Below are positions 20,150 through 31,594 of a stretch of DNA of 64,000 nucleotides, one piece after another (positions within the stretch are counted from its first letter, which is position 1; each line of letters starts with the position of its first letter). A program made the position numbers and the translations under genes. A model generated the notes under the pieces. The model was not told the DNA's origin. It made no database searches and saw nothing but the letters and a program-made list of their open reading frames with translations. The DNA is taken from assembly GCA_026168455.1 (NCBI GenBank), contig CM047426.1, positions 45,402,307-45,466,306 of the forward strand. Direction: 5' to 3'. The stretch comes from Theocolax elegans. Its lineage: Eukaryota; Arthropoda; Insecta; Hymenoptera; Cerocephalidae.

Positions 20150-23041
20150 TCAGCGTGACCCATATCCGTTAAACACCACCCTGCCTTTGGTCTTGGCAGG
20201 GCTCCTCCTCTCAACTGATCTTTCCCCCCTCGGAAACCTAATGTCGCCCCTTGTACGCTCTTCTTCTTTTCTAAAATGGTTCAGCCGCCCCACAATGGAT
20301 GCTGCTAAGGTCACTACGGCATCCTAACCTTCTTGCGAACCAAGAAGGCACATCCCGATACCCTCTTGTGTCAGAGGCCCCTTCGAAAAGGTTTGGAAAT
20401 TACCCCTTTCTTCCGCGAATCGAGGACACCAGGACAAGACGTGCTCCACGTCTTCGTCGATACCAGGGCAGGTCGGGCACTCCGCACTCCCGTATATACG
20501 GATGCGGTGCAGATAACTGCGAAGACACCCATGCTCGGTAAGCACCTGGGTCAGGTGGAAGGTGACGAATCCGTGTTCCCTACTCGTTCACTTGGCGACA
20601 TCTGGGATGGCGCGGTGGGTCCAGCGACCTTCGCTTGCCGAATCCCATCTCTGCTGCCACAGTTCGATGGTCTTGTTTGACCACCGACTGCTACTACCAC
20701 GTACTGCTTTGCTGCTGTTTTCTAAGGTCCGCCGACCTTTTCTGTACGTATTAGCCCTCTCTATCGCCAAAAGATCGATGGGAGGAATTCCCGCGATCAC
20801 CGAGAGGGCTACATCTGACACGGTTCTATAAGCATGAGCCACCCTTAGTGCAGCTATTCTGCAGGCTCGCCGACAGGATGCACCGTAGCTTAGGTTACTT
20901 CTTAGGGCATACGCCTAAATAGGGGCTCCATATAAAATTACGGAGCTAAACACTGTCACTAAGAGTGCTCGACGTGGCTGATTTGTCCCTCCGATATTGG
21001 GCATTATGCCCGTCAAAGCTCTAGCCACTCCTGCGGCTTTCGACCCTGCACTCAGTAGGTGTTTCTTGAATGTTAGCCGCACATCCAAGATGACTCCTAG
21101 GTATTTCACCGTGTCCGCCGATCTTATACGTTTACCATTTACAGTAAAGGTGGCGTACCTCCTTTGCTTCGTTCTGGAGATAAGTACCGCCTCGGTCTTT
21201 TCGGCGGCCAGACAGAGCCCATGGGTGCTCAACCATGCAGCCAATTCCGCGATAGAGACATCTCCGAGATATGCTATCTCATCGATGTTCCTTGCGACGA
21301 CGACCAAAGCCACATTGTCCGCAAAAGCCACCATCGACACTCCCTGTAGAAGCTGCTGCTAAGCAGTCTGTCGTAAATGACGTTCCAAAGAAGAGGTCCC
21401 AAGACCAAACCCTGCGGCATGTGTGCGCGCCATGCTCGGTGTCATAGAGGAGGATCCATTCTGTGAAGTAGCTCGAGATGACTTTGCCTAGGTAGAGCGG
21501 CACCTTTAATTGTTCCAAGGACAACATAATGTTGTCCCACCGAGCCAAGTTGAAGGCATTGCGGATATCCAGTGCGATGATAGCACACATGCGCCTAGAG
21601 TTCCTAGTACCACCGATGGCATTGGTGGCAAGCTCGACAACTCGACTTATAGCGTCAATAGTTGAGCGCCCTTTCCGAAAACCGAATTGATTGTCGGACA
21701 GATTGCCTTCCTGTGCAATGGCTGCTTGTAGCCTGGCACAAATGACCCGATCCAATAGCTTCCCAGCTATATCCAACAAACATAGTGGCCGGTACAAGGA
21801 AGGGTTCTCCGGTGGTCGGCTCCCCTTCGGGAGAAGCACCAACCTCTGTACCTTCCACCTTGCTAGGAAGCATCCTAATTGAAAACATGCACTAAATGCG
21901 TTCGCAAACATTTGTGGCACATTCAGCGCAGCAGTCTTAATGGCCAGACCAGGTATTCCATCCGGCCCTGGAGCTTTATGGATGGATATTCTCCTTGCAG
22001 CCATTTTCAGCTCGGTTATGCTAATGTCTGGCGGCGCGACTGCACTGTCGGTCTTCATTAGGCCTGTCTCGATTGCCCGTTCCTGACGTTGTGGGAATAG
22101 GTGGCGCCCTGTCAAGAAAATATGGACACGATGGCATTGAGGCACCCCTGGGTTTGATCTTATTCGTCACCATTTAGTTGGGCTTACCCCAGGGATCGCG
22201 GTCCACTTCCTCGCAAAATTCGCGCCAGCACTTGCGATTAGCCGCTTTAATGGCAGCCTTGAGCTCTTTCCGTTTTTCCTCGTAGGCCGCGATTAGTTTT
22301 TGGTACAGCGGCTGGTTCCGAGCTCTCTGGTGCAGTGGCCGAGTTCGCAGACACTCACGGCCTAATTTTGCGATATTCTCATTCTACCAGTAAATAGGTG
22401 GACGGCCACGAGGTATGGATTTCCCGGCCTTAGAGATATCGCAAGCCGCTATTATGGCACGCGTAAGTTCCTCGGCTCGTTCTTCCAGTGTTCCTTTGAC
22501 AGCGACTTCTGCTATGGAGTAGAGGAACATTTCTCGGTCGAAGGTAGACGGTACCCATCTCTTGTATTGGAAGCTTTTGTTCAGACCTGGTGCCCTATTA
22601 ATCGTCGATTGGAGCTGGTACACGAGTGCTTGATGGTCGCTCCCCCTGTAGCGATCACTTACATTTCAGTTAAACCCTCTCTTCATTAATGTAGGATCGA
22701 TGAAGGTTATGTCTACTATAGACGACCTCCTCGCCTTGGTACAAGTGGGAGTCGTTCCAGTAGCAACTGTATATTCGCATACCCGCCACCTCCACCCAGG
22801 TAAAATTGGGGAGGAGAGCGGCCATTTTTCCGTATACATGCATGTTTCTACATACCCAGATGGCCACTTTGCCAGTGGCATCACTCACCCATTTCGATTC
22901 AATGAGATCCCTGTACTCCTCGCTGACGATAACAATGTCAGCCTGCCCTTCTCTGACCAACTGTGGCAGCAGATCCTGGGACACAGCACGGTGGTTTAGG
23001 TTGATTTGTAGCACCCTAACCATTTCTGTCAGATGCTTCAA
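20150..23041 (-). pseudogene. R1-clade ORF2: endonuclease and reverse transcriptase, broken
   Basis: Order on minus: endonuclease from MVRVLQINLNHRAVSQDLL (23.02 kb) with SEEYRDL and WVSDATGKVAIWV; linker (KAANRKCWREFC near 22.2 kb); RT with HKAPGPDGIPG, PSLYRPLCLLD, DNQFGFRKGRSTIDA, IALDIRNAFNLARW (motif A), MPQGLVLGPLLWN (motif B, GVPQGS altered) and VAFADNVALVV (motif C, second catalytic Asp changed to Asn); then VKYLGVILD. The C-terminus has the CPTCPG, DVEHVLSWCPRF zinc motif. Frameshifts lie near 22.65, 22.38, 22.15 and 21.42-21.35 kb, and stops near 20.92, 20.59 and 20.33 kb. The endonuclease GDFN region is also missing between 22.67 and 22.62 kb. Confidence 0.8.
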
Positions 23042-23072
23042 CCCTAGGCGCGGCTATGTTCTTATCCGCCGC

Positions 23073-23853
23073 TCAATCCACTGCTTTGTGGCCATCTTGG
23101 CCACACCAGAAACACTGCGATGATCGGTCGACTGCGCTTTTGCAAGCCTTTTGGAAGTGACCGACCTCGTGGCATCGGTAACAACGCGTAATCGGCTCGC
23201 GGCGCCGAACCCTGCAGTTAACCCAGCCTATCCGAAGCTTCCCATTCTGTAGCAGCTTTTTTGCTGCCGATGCGGGAGGAAGGACACTGGTCATCTGTGT
23301 GTCTCCATATGACCTTCTAAGCTTTATATTCCCAGAAGGTATCATATTTGGCCCGATCATCGCAGAGATTGCCTCTGCCACTTCCTCCGCCGTCGTGGCC
23401 TCGTCCATGTCCTTTATAGTAATAAACTCTTTGTGGGTCAGCATCTCGACCTCTGCTAGCCCACGTAATGTGGACGAGACCGCTGCCTCGAGATCTGGAG
23501 TTTCTACGCCAGGTCTTCCAAGCTCAATGAGCAGACCGTCTCCTGTGGTACGTGTCGGATACGGGAGACTCTTTCTCCCAGCGGCTTGAAGTTTGGCGCG
23601 GCCCGTAATTGCCAACCTCCGCAGCACTTACCATTTTAACGGTGTGAGTTTGGTTCCCCCTAAAATCCGTGGGACCAGCACTGACCACCGGGGCTTTCAC
23701 CCGATCTGAATCAGTGGCGGGATTTGACAGGACTGCCGTGCCCGCTTGGGATAGTGTTGTTTTAACCTCACTATACATAATTGGATTAAGTCCGGGGTGC
23801 CTTACCCTATCTGGTTGTGGTTCGCCTCGAATATTTGATTTTTTCGGTACCAT
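23073..23853 (-). pseudogene. R1-clade ORF1, C-terminal part with zinc knuckles
   Basis: Gag-like ORF1. It shows ELGRPGVETPDLEAAVSSTL, KEFITIKDMDEATTAEEV and KIGWVNC-type sequence (LRIGWVNCRVRRREPITR), then a CCHC knuckle CYRCHEVGHFQKAC and a second CFWCGQDGHKAVD whose final Cys is not seen. Two frames are used (23627-23073 and 23853-23524), so one frameshift is present. The N-terminus is missing at the junction with the second copy. Confidence 0.75.
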
Positions 23854-23859
23854 CCATAT

Positions 23860-24590
23860 CTGGAAAGCATAAGCTTCGCGACGACAACGAGTGCACGGTC
23901 ATTGGCGTAAACCTCCATTGAAACTCCCTGGGGGAGCTGCTGTCGCAAAAAACCGTCGTAAACGACGTTCCATAACTGTGGCCCCAGGACCGAACCCTGC
24001 GGTACGCCCCCAGTGATGTTATAGGTGAAACACCTCCATCAGTGTCATACAGCAGGGTCCGATCCCTCATGTACATCGAGGCGATTCTTCGAAGGTAAAA
24101 CGGTACTTTAAGATGTTCTAGAGACAGCATGATACTGTTCCATTTTACCGAGTTAAAGGCGTTCTTTATATCCAGGGCAATGACTGCGCATATATACCTG
24201 GCACTTCTGCCGCCATTGATGACGTTCGTGGCGAGTTCGACAATTCGGTTACCATGCGTTAAAGTCTCCACCGATTACCACGGGCAAACGGGAGGATCAT
24301 GGTGTCACTGGGCGGAAGGTAGCAGCTGCAAATATACGTACACCCGCCACTTCTACCCAGGTGAAGCCGGGTTGGGGGCGGCCATCTTGCGGGATATATG
24401 TAGATTTCCACACACCCACTTGGCCGCTTTGCTGGTAGTGTCCCTCACCCAGCTTCGGCTCTCGTGCTCCCTATACTCATCGCTGACGATGACGATGTAT
24501 GCCTTCTCTTCTCTGACCAACTGGGGCAGAAGGTCTTGGGCCACCACAGTGGTTGAGGTTAATCTGGAGTATCTTAATCATTTCTGATTG
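23860..24590 (-). pseudogene. R1-clade copy 2 ORF2 fragment (endonuclease joined to RT)
   Basis: The endonuclease part reads VAQDLLPQLVREEKAYIVIV, SDEYREHESRSW and, near 24.29 kb, VVIGGDFNAW with the catalytic GDFN. There an internal deletion joins it to the RT block NRIVELATNVINGG, followed by IALDIKNAFNSVKW (motif A), GSVLGPQ-type sequence near 23.99 kb and VSMEVYANDRALVVVA, where motif C is Y-A-N-D instead of F-A-D-D (first Asp to Asn). The sequence ends at the junction near 23.86 kb. Several frames are used. Confidence 0.7.
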
Positions 24591-24599
24591 GTACCCCAG

Positions 24600-25320
24600 C
24601 CTCCTGCGGGGCCTTTATTGCGTCCGTACAGTTTACTGCTTGTGGACCTCCTGGCTGCACCGGTAGCATTGCGCCGATCAGTCGACTGCGCTATTGCAGT
24701 CCTTCATGATGTGCCCAGCCTCGTGACACCTGTAATACCGCGAACACCCTTATTGCAGCCGAACTCACTGCAGTTGACCCATCCGATTTTAATTCTCTCG
24801 TCTTGCAACAACTTTTTGGCAGCTACTACCAGGAGTTGTATTGTTGCGGATAGAGTGCCACTATATGAGCCCCTGATTTTAATGATGTCGGGGGCCATTA
24901 CGTTTGGACCAATCTTTGCTGCAATCGCCGCCAGTACCTCCTGTACTGTCCCGTGGACTCGTCCATGTCCTTGATGGAGATGGATTCTCTGTGAGTCAGT
25001 AGCTGGACTTCCACTGTCCCAATCAGTGTGGACGAGACCACCGTCTTCTGCTCGGATGTATTAGCACCCGGCCGTCCCATTTCGAGGAGAAGTTCCCCAG
25101 CCTTGGTGCGCCTGATGCAAGTGACCCTGTCTTCCAGACTTTGGAGGTCCGGTGCGACCTTGACCTTCCGCAGGATGTCAGCGTATGAGCCCCCGTTTGA
25201 CGCTTTCATCTTAATAGCATCTGGACGTAGGGGTCTCAAGAGATAATGAAGACAGTGTCTGTACATGTGGAACTTGCGAGTGCGAGTCTTGTATACAGAG
25301 TCCTGACCGTTGTTCGTCAC
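24600..25320 (-). pseudogene. R1-clade copy 2 ORF1 fragment
   Basis: ORF1 aligned with that of copy 1: GSYADILRKVKVAPDLQSL, ELLLEMGRPGANTSEQKT, RESISIKDMDESTGQ, then after a frameshift near 24.9 kb GSYSGTLSATIQLL, AAKKLLQDERIKIGWVNC and remnants of the zinc-knuckle region (CRGCREVGHI-like frame near 24.72 kb). The 5' end stops at about 25320, where Polinton-type sequence begins. Confidence 0.7.
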
Positions 25321-25349
25321 CTATTCAACCACACGATAAACTAGTACAA

Positions 25350-25738
25350 ATGAATAAAATTGAAGAAGAGGATATGTTTATCGATGTACACGACGACAAT
25401 GGTGACGATGACAAAAATGTCGAGACTGAAGGAATATTTGGGAGAGCAATAACAGACCCATCACCAAGCTCTATCGGGAGTCGAGTAAATAGTGAAGATT
25501 TCGATATACAATGTTCGCTTAACGTTTTGCACGTTCTCGACAGGTGGATAAATGAACCTAAGTTAAAATTTTTATTAACTAACGACTATTTTCAGCAATT
25601 TATATACGAAGTTTTTATTTAGTTATTCGTCGTGAAGAAATTGGAATTGATTGCGTCTCTCGATGGTGTATTCCCGCATTAGATGCTTATGCGGAAAGAA
25701 TCCGTGGTAACAGACGTGCTCATAAACTCCGGTGAATC
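25350..25738 (+). pseudogene. Unrecognised ORF at the Polinton left side
   Basis: An 90-codon frame (25350-25622) with a strongly acidic N-terminus (MNKIEEEDMFIDVHDDNGDD) that continues, after a shift near 25620, as VIRREEIGIDCVSRWCIPAL to about 25735. No domain recognised. It sits between R1 copy 2 and the polymerase and is probably Polinton-encoded, by position only. Confidence 0.35.
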
Positions 25739-25989
25739 CATACAATGGCTTCAAATACGGATTCACCGTTGTATATAGAGTCAAATATACATAACCTGTT
25801 GGAAAGAGTTCACAAAAGTTTTAATGGCCTGTCAGAACCGTAAAAAGTAATTCTAATTAAATTAAATCTTTATAAATTGTATATTTGAAAACAGTTAAAA
25901 ATTTTGTAATATAAAGTAAATTGAATGTCCATGTACACACATATTTTATTTATTTATTAACTTATTTAACAAAAAGTTTCAGGTTTATG

Positions 25990-26320
25990 TGCTGTTTGTA
26001 CTGATCCGCAAGTATGTCTGGTGGAATACTCCGACTTTGAAAGCGACAAATCCGAAACGGAACATGTAAGCAGCGACAACATTCGCAACGTAATCTGTGG
26101 TTACACAGCGGCTGTTAGTGATTCTGATGGTGAATATGAGAGTTAACTTCATATTCCGATTCATGCAGGTTATAGTGCCGACGTAAGCAATTTGGATTCG
26201 AATAGCGAGAGTTTTTCATATTTATTTAGGGAAAGGGTTAATGATACGCAAAAGGGACAATCATACACGCAATTTAACGAGGATAGCGAAACAAATGAGA
26301 GAAATAAACAATCGTACAAA
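25990..26320 (+). pseudogene. Acidic, Ser-rich coding remnant, unrecognised
   Basis: Frames around 25990-26146 (LCAVCTDPQVCLVEYSDFES followed by a Ser/Glu/Asp-rich stretch) and 26180-26320 (SADVSNLDSNSESFSYLFRE) look coding but share no recognised family. They precede the polymerase remnant on the same strand and may be its divergent upstream region or a separate Polinton gene. Confidence 0.3.
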
Positions 26321-26399
26321 TAGATGGTGGTGGTCATAATTCCTATATGGATGCAAGCAGTGATGCTGGAAATGGTAGCACCACAGATTCAGTTAACGA

Positions 26400-28190
26400 G
26401 GAAATTGAACTCGAAAATTCCATTCAACCACCCGGTGTACGATTTATTGTGTTGAATCAAAGAATGCATCGCGTTGAAAAATTTCGTGTTGACCACAGGG
26501 ATATAATCTATTTGTGTCGTTAGAACTCGTCCTGTATGACATACATTCGTTCTTAATTTCATATTCAAAAACATTTGGTATTTAATATGAGACAGTTGTC
26601 GATCGTGTCAAAAAGAATGGACATTAGACCTTGTTGCGCGCGCTTCCGTCTGTGTACATGAGAACCGTTGTGGAAATGCAGAATTAAATCAATTTCAAAA
26701 TTATTATGCGACGCAGGATATGGGAATAGTTATTTTTGATAAAAATGAATTTGGGCCTGGAGAACCACCGTTATTTGACGGACGTAAAATGTTGACGTTA
26801 CGCAACGAACGAGAGCGTTTGCATTACCGAGAATTAATTTCTTATATGACGACAATTCAAAACATTTTGACCTCATTTTAAATTGGACAGGTGCTGCCAA
26901 GAGTAGCTTTTTTGTTTAGATTGCAACAAAGCCTACAAATACGTAGATCAACACATGTGTTCATCTATTTGTAGGAATTGTTACGTTTCTCCTCCGTGTA
27001 ATAAAGTTGATAACAAAAATATAATATGTAGCGAATGTTCATGAAATTTTTTCAATAAAATTGTTTAAACAACCATAAAACTAAACATATAAGGTAAAAA
27101 ATAAAAAAATATGCGAAGTAATTAAAATTTGTGATATTTGTAAAAAGGGGTTCTCCTCTCGCACGCACAGATTGTACCATTTTTACTCTCGCACGAATAT
27201 GCGAATCGTGTACTTCATAAACGCAATGAAAACAAGAGAAGACGAGCTTCTCGCACGTAGTTTGAAAAACGTTTTACCATACGTAATTTTGAATGGTGAA
27301 GATATAATTTTGTTTTAAAGTGGTAAAACTAGTTTCATTGATAGTTTAAATTACATTCAAATGAAGTTTAGCACCTTACCAAAGACGTTTGGATTACCAC
27401 AAAGTACAAAAAAAGGTTCTTCCATTACCCCATGAGTCTTTCTATTCACCAGACTCAATGTCGACTGATAAGCGCCAAAGTTTTTACGCGTGGTACAATG
27501 CGGAACAAGAACGAGATGTTGTATTTGATTTTAAGCGCGAAATACTAGAATACTTTCAGAGAGATGTAGAGATTTTAAGACGCGCGTGCTTGGCATTTAA
27601 AAAAATTTTTTATGAAAATCGGGGATATATGTCCGTTTACTGAGGTTACAACGTTGGATAGCGCGTGCTCATTATTATATAGAAAAAAATATCTCAAAGA
27701 CAAAACAATAGGTATATTACCATTAAATGGTTACAGGCGATGTGACACACTCGCAAAAAGCCGTCAAATGGCTCCTTTACTGCGAACGGGAAATGGGTTG
27801 CAAAATAATTCATATTGGTAGGGCTCGCGAATTTCGGTTACTAGAAGGTTTTTTGGTCGACGGTTATTTACCATATACGACATCAGAGAAAAAAGGAATT
27901 GTTTTTTAATTTGAGGGTTGTTTTACTCATGGGTGTTTTAAAACATCGCGCAACAAAAAAGTAGTTTACGGGCTATCATTTGATGAGGTGTATGCTAATA
28001 CACAGAATAAATTAAGAAAAATGCGAGAACACGGATAGAATGTATAATACATTTGGGAATGTAAATTTGACAAACTAACACGATCGAATCCGAATATTTT
28101 TACTTATCTTAAAACACACCCGTTGATACACAAATTAATTCTTAATCCACGCGATGCATTTTTCGGAGGCCGAAACTATCAAAAATGAAA
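26400..28190 (+). pseudogene. Polinton DNA polymerase B, N-terminal part
   Basis: N-terminal half of a protein-primed family B DNA polymerase that replicates the element. In order on +: LNQFQNYYATQDMG and GEPPLFDGRKML near 26.69-26.80 kb; a Cys/His cluster (CLDCNKAYKY, H-x-C, CRNC, SPPC, CSEC) at 26.91-27.05 kb; ICDICKKGF near 27.13 kb; the exonuclease region with DVVFDFKREILEYFQRDVEIL at 27.51-27.58 kb (shown here as a run with Asp of the Exo III type); ACSLLYRKKYL; then WECKFDK-type sequence and LILNPRDAFFGG at 28.05-28.17 kb. At least five frameshifts. It stops at the point where the C-terminal half, now on the other strand, begins. Confidence 0.7.
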
Positions 28191-28238
28191 AAATAAAAAA
28201 AATTTACATGTACATATATGTACCGACTCAACGATGTC

Positions 28239-28470
28239 TCACATGTCGTGGGTAAGATCGGATGCGAATAAAGAACATCCAAGAGGGTAAATGGTACGTC
28301 TGATATAGATACCCTTGTTTAGATAATATATTGTATGACGGGTTTTGTCAGCTGTACGTAACAGAGTACAGCGTTGTGGATTATCAGCGTGATGTAAAGC
28401 AGTCAACAGCACTTTAGATGTTTTTGAAAACCGTATCCTTGGTAGGCAGTTTAATGTTGCTCCGGTCATT
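28239..28470 (-). pseudogene. Possible Polinton small virion protein fragment
   Basis: A 76-codon minus-strand frame with LLTALHHADNPQRCTLLRTA, resembling the LLxAL...LLRTAD segment of the short basic ORF found next to the ATPase in insect Polintons (compared with adenovirus pX). The rest of the frame is unlike that family and overlaps a 95-bp segment also present at 32.57-32.65 kb. Tentative. Confidence 0.35.
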
Positions 28471-28496
28471 GTTACGAAAAGACTGTTTAATAGAGA

Positions 28497-29166
28497 CTAT
28501 TTTAAAGAGTTTAAATGAAGTGTTGGTATATATGCATATTGTGCCCGATGATCGGGAAATATACATGTACGGAAACGGAACGCGTCTGGTGTATCTTGTT
28601 TCATATCTAACAATAAATAGCTAAAATGTGGTACATACGCATCCATGTAAGATTCTTGCAAAAATTTAGGGTTCTCGAGATATACCGGTCTCGCAAGATG
28701 TAAAACTTGGGCACGATCACGAGGATTTTTAAACAGTACAATATAAGTTAAATTTAACGACAAATCGCGCTGATTCTGACCTCTGTAAAAAATATTTTGT
28801 GTAATAAAAATTTTTCAAGTTTTTGTGGTGTGATCCCTTAGTAAATAAATCGAGCACACAACTGTTTGGCGACTCGCGCATTATATGATCGAGAATCAAT
28901 CATTTCTTTTTTTTGAATATCGTAAGAGTAGTCGGCCGGTTACGGAATTCCCTTCTTAAATTCAATTTTTGATTATCGCCCGATTTAAAAGATGTACGAT
29001 ACGAGTCTTGCCATTCACCATAGTAAAAGAGATTTCGATCAAACCGTACGTCACACATTTGCGGTAGGTACTTAAGAAACCGTTTCACGAAAACCGATTT
29101 AGCGGCCATCGTTGTGTCGGTACATATACATGTAAACGGGTGTTTCCAACATGTATCCGTTTTCAA
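28497..29166 (-). pseudogene. Polinton packaging ATPase (A32/FtsK-like), broken
   Basis: ATPase expected to pump element DNA into capsids. The N-terminal frame (29166-28900) has HPFTCI followed by a ruined P-loop, T-D-T-T-M-A-A-K-S where a G-x4-GKS pattern is expected, then VFVKRFLKYLPQMCD and FYYGEWQDSY. The C-terminal frame (28763-28497) has YIVLFKNPRDRAQVLHLAR, GYLL-type YLLLDMKQDTPDAFRFRTC and ends IFP. A gap of about 135 bases with frame loss separates the frames. It lies about 350 bp downstream of the polymerase stop on the same strand, the usual Polinton neighbourhood. Non-functional. Confidence 0.7.
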
Positions 29167-29218
29167 AACTGATCGACTTAGTACCTACAATGAATTTTTA
29201 ACGCGAAAATAAGCGTAA

Positions 29219-29311
29219 TGTCGCGGACGGGCGGCGGTGGCGGCGCGGTCGAGAATAAGCTAGACTTTACCGCATTAGGTATAGCTGATTCATCGTTATT
29301 GATATACTAGC
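29219..29311 (+). other. Small ORF with Gly run, significance unclear
   Basis: A 30-codon frame beginning MSRTGGGGGAVENK in an unusually GC-rich patch between the ATPase and the polymerase end. It may be chance. Confidence 0.15.
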
Positions 29312-29678
29312 CTGATTTTCGCTATGATCTAGCTAATTTTCTCGCGCATAATGATTAAGACTATGAGCTTCGGGACCGCTGATCTCTATAAAAAACAAAT
29401 GTGTATAAAATATTAGTGTTAAAAAATAGGAAATTAATACATTTAATACATTATACTAGGATTGTTATTCAACAACAATACATACATTTGTAACATCTTT
29501 AGATTATTTTTACATTTAGCATGGTTTGTATCCATACGGTACAAAACGGTGTTGAGAGATATAACGTCGTTTTTTCAATACAACTGTACAAGTTTTGAAT
29601 TCGTCGCACGTCAAAATTTGATGAACTGCAGATCTACGAATCGCTTGAAACTTAACATTTATTTTTTGTTTCTCAATG

Positions 29679-30713
29679 TGTGACGGAAATCGTCACACAA
29701 TCTATTCACGACGAATAGAGTATTTAAATTGTCGAATTGTAAGTCGTCGGAGCTTTTCGTATGTCAAGGCCAACCGCCGACATTTGTTTACGTCGATCAA
29801 GTGTACAATTACGCGCGCAATAGTACGTAGGGATGAGAGCGCGAGAGTGTGTGTGTGTTTCCCACTCTCATCCCTTTTTCGAAAATTAGGCAGATGCCTA
29901 TCAGTATGTCCCGATCTGCCGCTCGAGGCGGACAAAAATCTATCCGGGCCGAGTACAGTTTTTCCGGCTAACAAAAGGCGCGTGAGGCGCAAAGATGTAG
30001 ACAACCCGGAACATCCTCGTGAGTGAGCCGCGAGTGATTTGGTGTGTGAACAAGGACGGGAAGTGTTGGTGTGAGTGCGGACGCGGATCGCGAGGCACTC
30101 ACCGCGGCACAGGGCCGCCTTCCACCACCGCAGCCGACGTCGTCCTCCGTTGCCCAGGAGGACAAAAGGGACACGGATCGGCTGGGCCATCCACGGGGCG
30201 CACCCCGGTAAGTCTGTTAAATCACCGCGCGTCCCCCGCTTACCCCGAGTGTATGTGTGTGTGTACATCGGGAGTGTATTCGGGTACGCCGGTACCCGAA
30301 TAGCGGAGTTCGGGAAAGAGTTAACCGCAGGCGAGGATCTCGATTCGGTTGACTCCCGATACTTCCGCCCGCGCGAAAGAGCATTGTCACGGCACGAGCC
30401 CTGGATGGCCATCTTGTTAATATATTTTAAAATAAATATTTAATTCTATTTTTATTTTAATTAATTGAGTTTGTTGTTGTTCTCCCCGCTCCCGCCGACA
30501 TCCAATTAATTTAAAGTAATCGTGTCGAGGCAAGGAGGATTGCCCGAATCCTCCACACCGATCGTCTCAGCGAACTCGCGTTCCTGGCGACAGCCCGCAG
30601 TTCGGATCAATAATAAATTACTTGTGTGCGCGGTATTGGGCAACGCGGCCCAACGGTTTTTATTAATTACATTAATTAATTAATCATTCCGGGTACGCGA
30701 ATACCACGTCACA
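29679..30713. mobile_element. Solo LTR (Gypsy-type), inserted in the Polinton polymerase
   Basis: 1,035 bp beginning TGTGACG and ending CGTCACA (7-bp inverted ends), flanked by a direct AATG duplication (29675-29678 and 30714-30717). It is GC-richer than its surroundings, contains no ORF matching a retroelement protein, and has AATAAA-type signals near its right end. On the minus strand the polymerase C-terminus continues on both sides, confirming the insertion. The orientation of the parent element is not determined. Confidence 0.85.
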
Positions 30714-31594
30714 AATGTGAACATTAAAAACAACTTCATCTACGCACATTCTTATGGTACTGGAAAATGTGGCATCGAGCATACTTTTAATGCTTTCAAA
30801 ATTTATTTATAATGAATTTTTAAAATTTAACGATACACACATGGCTTTGCAGCAACGTACAATCTCTCCCAATGGTATAATTGTTTTATATGCGTAAAAG
30901 TTTAGAACGACTGCAACCATTGTGTGTATATATGTATCTTTTCCGTAACTTTCCAATCATCAGTCATACCACCAGATAAATTTAATGGTGGGTCATACTC
31001 ACCCGAATCGCTTTCGTTTTTTCTTATGAATATGCATGAATCCGTATGGCAATACAACAATCTTTCACTAAGGAATGCCGTGTATTTGTATAATTCTAAA
31101 CGCGCTTGAGCAGCTGTATAGGCAGCAATGACAACATTTGTATTTGTCGATGACTCAAAAGCTTCTTCTTTGTATCGCCAATCCAGATACATGATTTCAT
31201 TTACTTCGTTGATTTCGTTTACTGGGATTATAGAAAATTTCTTTATTGGGTGCGGTAATATTTCTAAAAATTTTGAACGAGATTTTACAATTGTTGTTTG
31301 TTTTAGGCTAGAACGTTGCCCGAACTTACCCCGCTGACTATTCAACATAAGTTTTGACACTCTTCGTAACCCTAAATTGCGCTTAATTTTATCGCGGTCT
31401 AACTCGATACCTTCATCACGTTCATACTCGTACAGATAGCGCGCAATCGATAATTCATCCATGCATTCCGCCGGAAATCCGCTAGCTTCTTGCTGAATTT
31501 TTAAAAGAGCATTTACATATTCGTGAAAAAATTTAGCTTGTAAATCATCGAATTGCGTTATTTCATATTGCCAAATGATATATATTTCTGTTAT

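Larger units (their letters stand above)
20092..23853 (-). mobile_element. R1-clade LINE, copy 1 (5'-truncated)
   Basis: Minus-strand non-LTR retrotransposon with the C-terminal part of ORF1 (zinc knuckles), full-span ORF2 (endonuclease, RT, C-terminal Cys/His motif), a 3' UTR and a poly(A) tail visible as the T run at 20092-20100. Protein motifs are those of the R1 clade; no 28S rDNA sequence flanks it, so it is either a non-28S R1-clade lineage or lies outside its canonical site. It abuts a second related copy at 23854. Confidence 0.8.
23854..25320 (-). mobile_element. R1-clade LINE, copy 2 (internally deleted, 3'-truncated)
   Basis: Second minus-strand copy in the same orientation as copy 1: ORF1 (25320-24600), endonuclease (about 24590-24300), then a jump into the RT (24270-23860). 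It lacks everything after the RT motif C and is fused to the ORF1 part of copy 1, so the pair could have arisen by deletion between two tandem copies or by insertion of one into the other. Confidence 0.75.

Noticed and set aside
20299..23872. Plus-strand ORFs opposite the R1-clade LINE
   Set aside because: They are antisense shadows of ORF1 and ORF2, whose motifs are on the minus strand.
29702..30443. Long overlapping ORFs (up to 236 codons) on both strands in a GC-rich stretch
   Set aside because: They lie wholly inside the solo LTR; GC richness lengthens chance frames, and none resembles a known protein.
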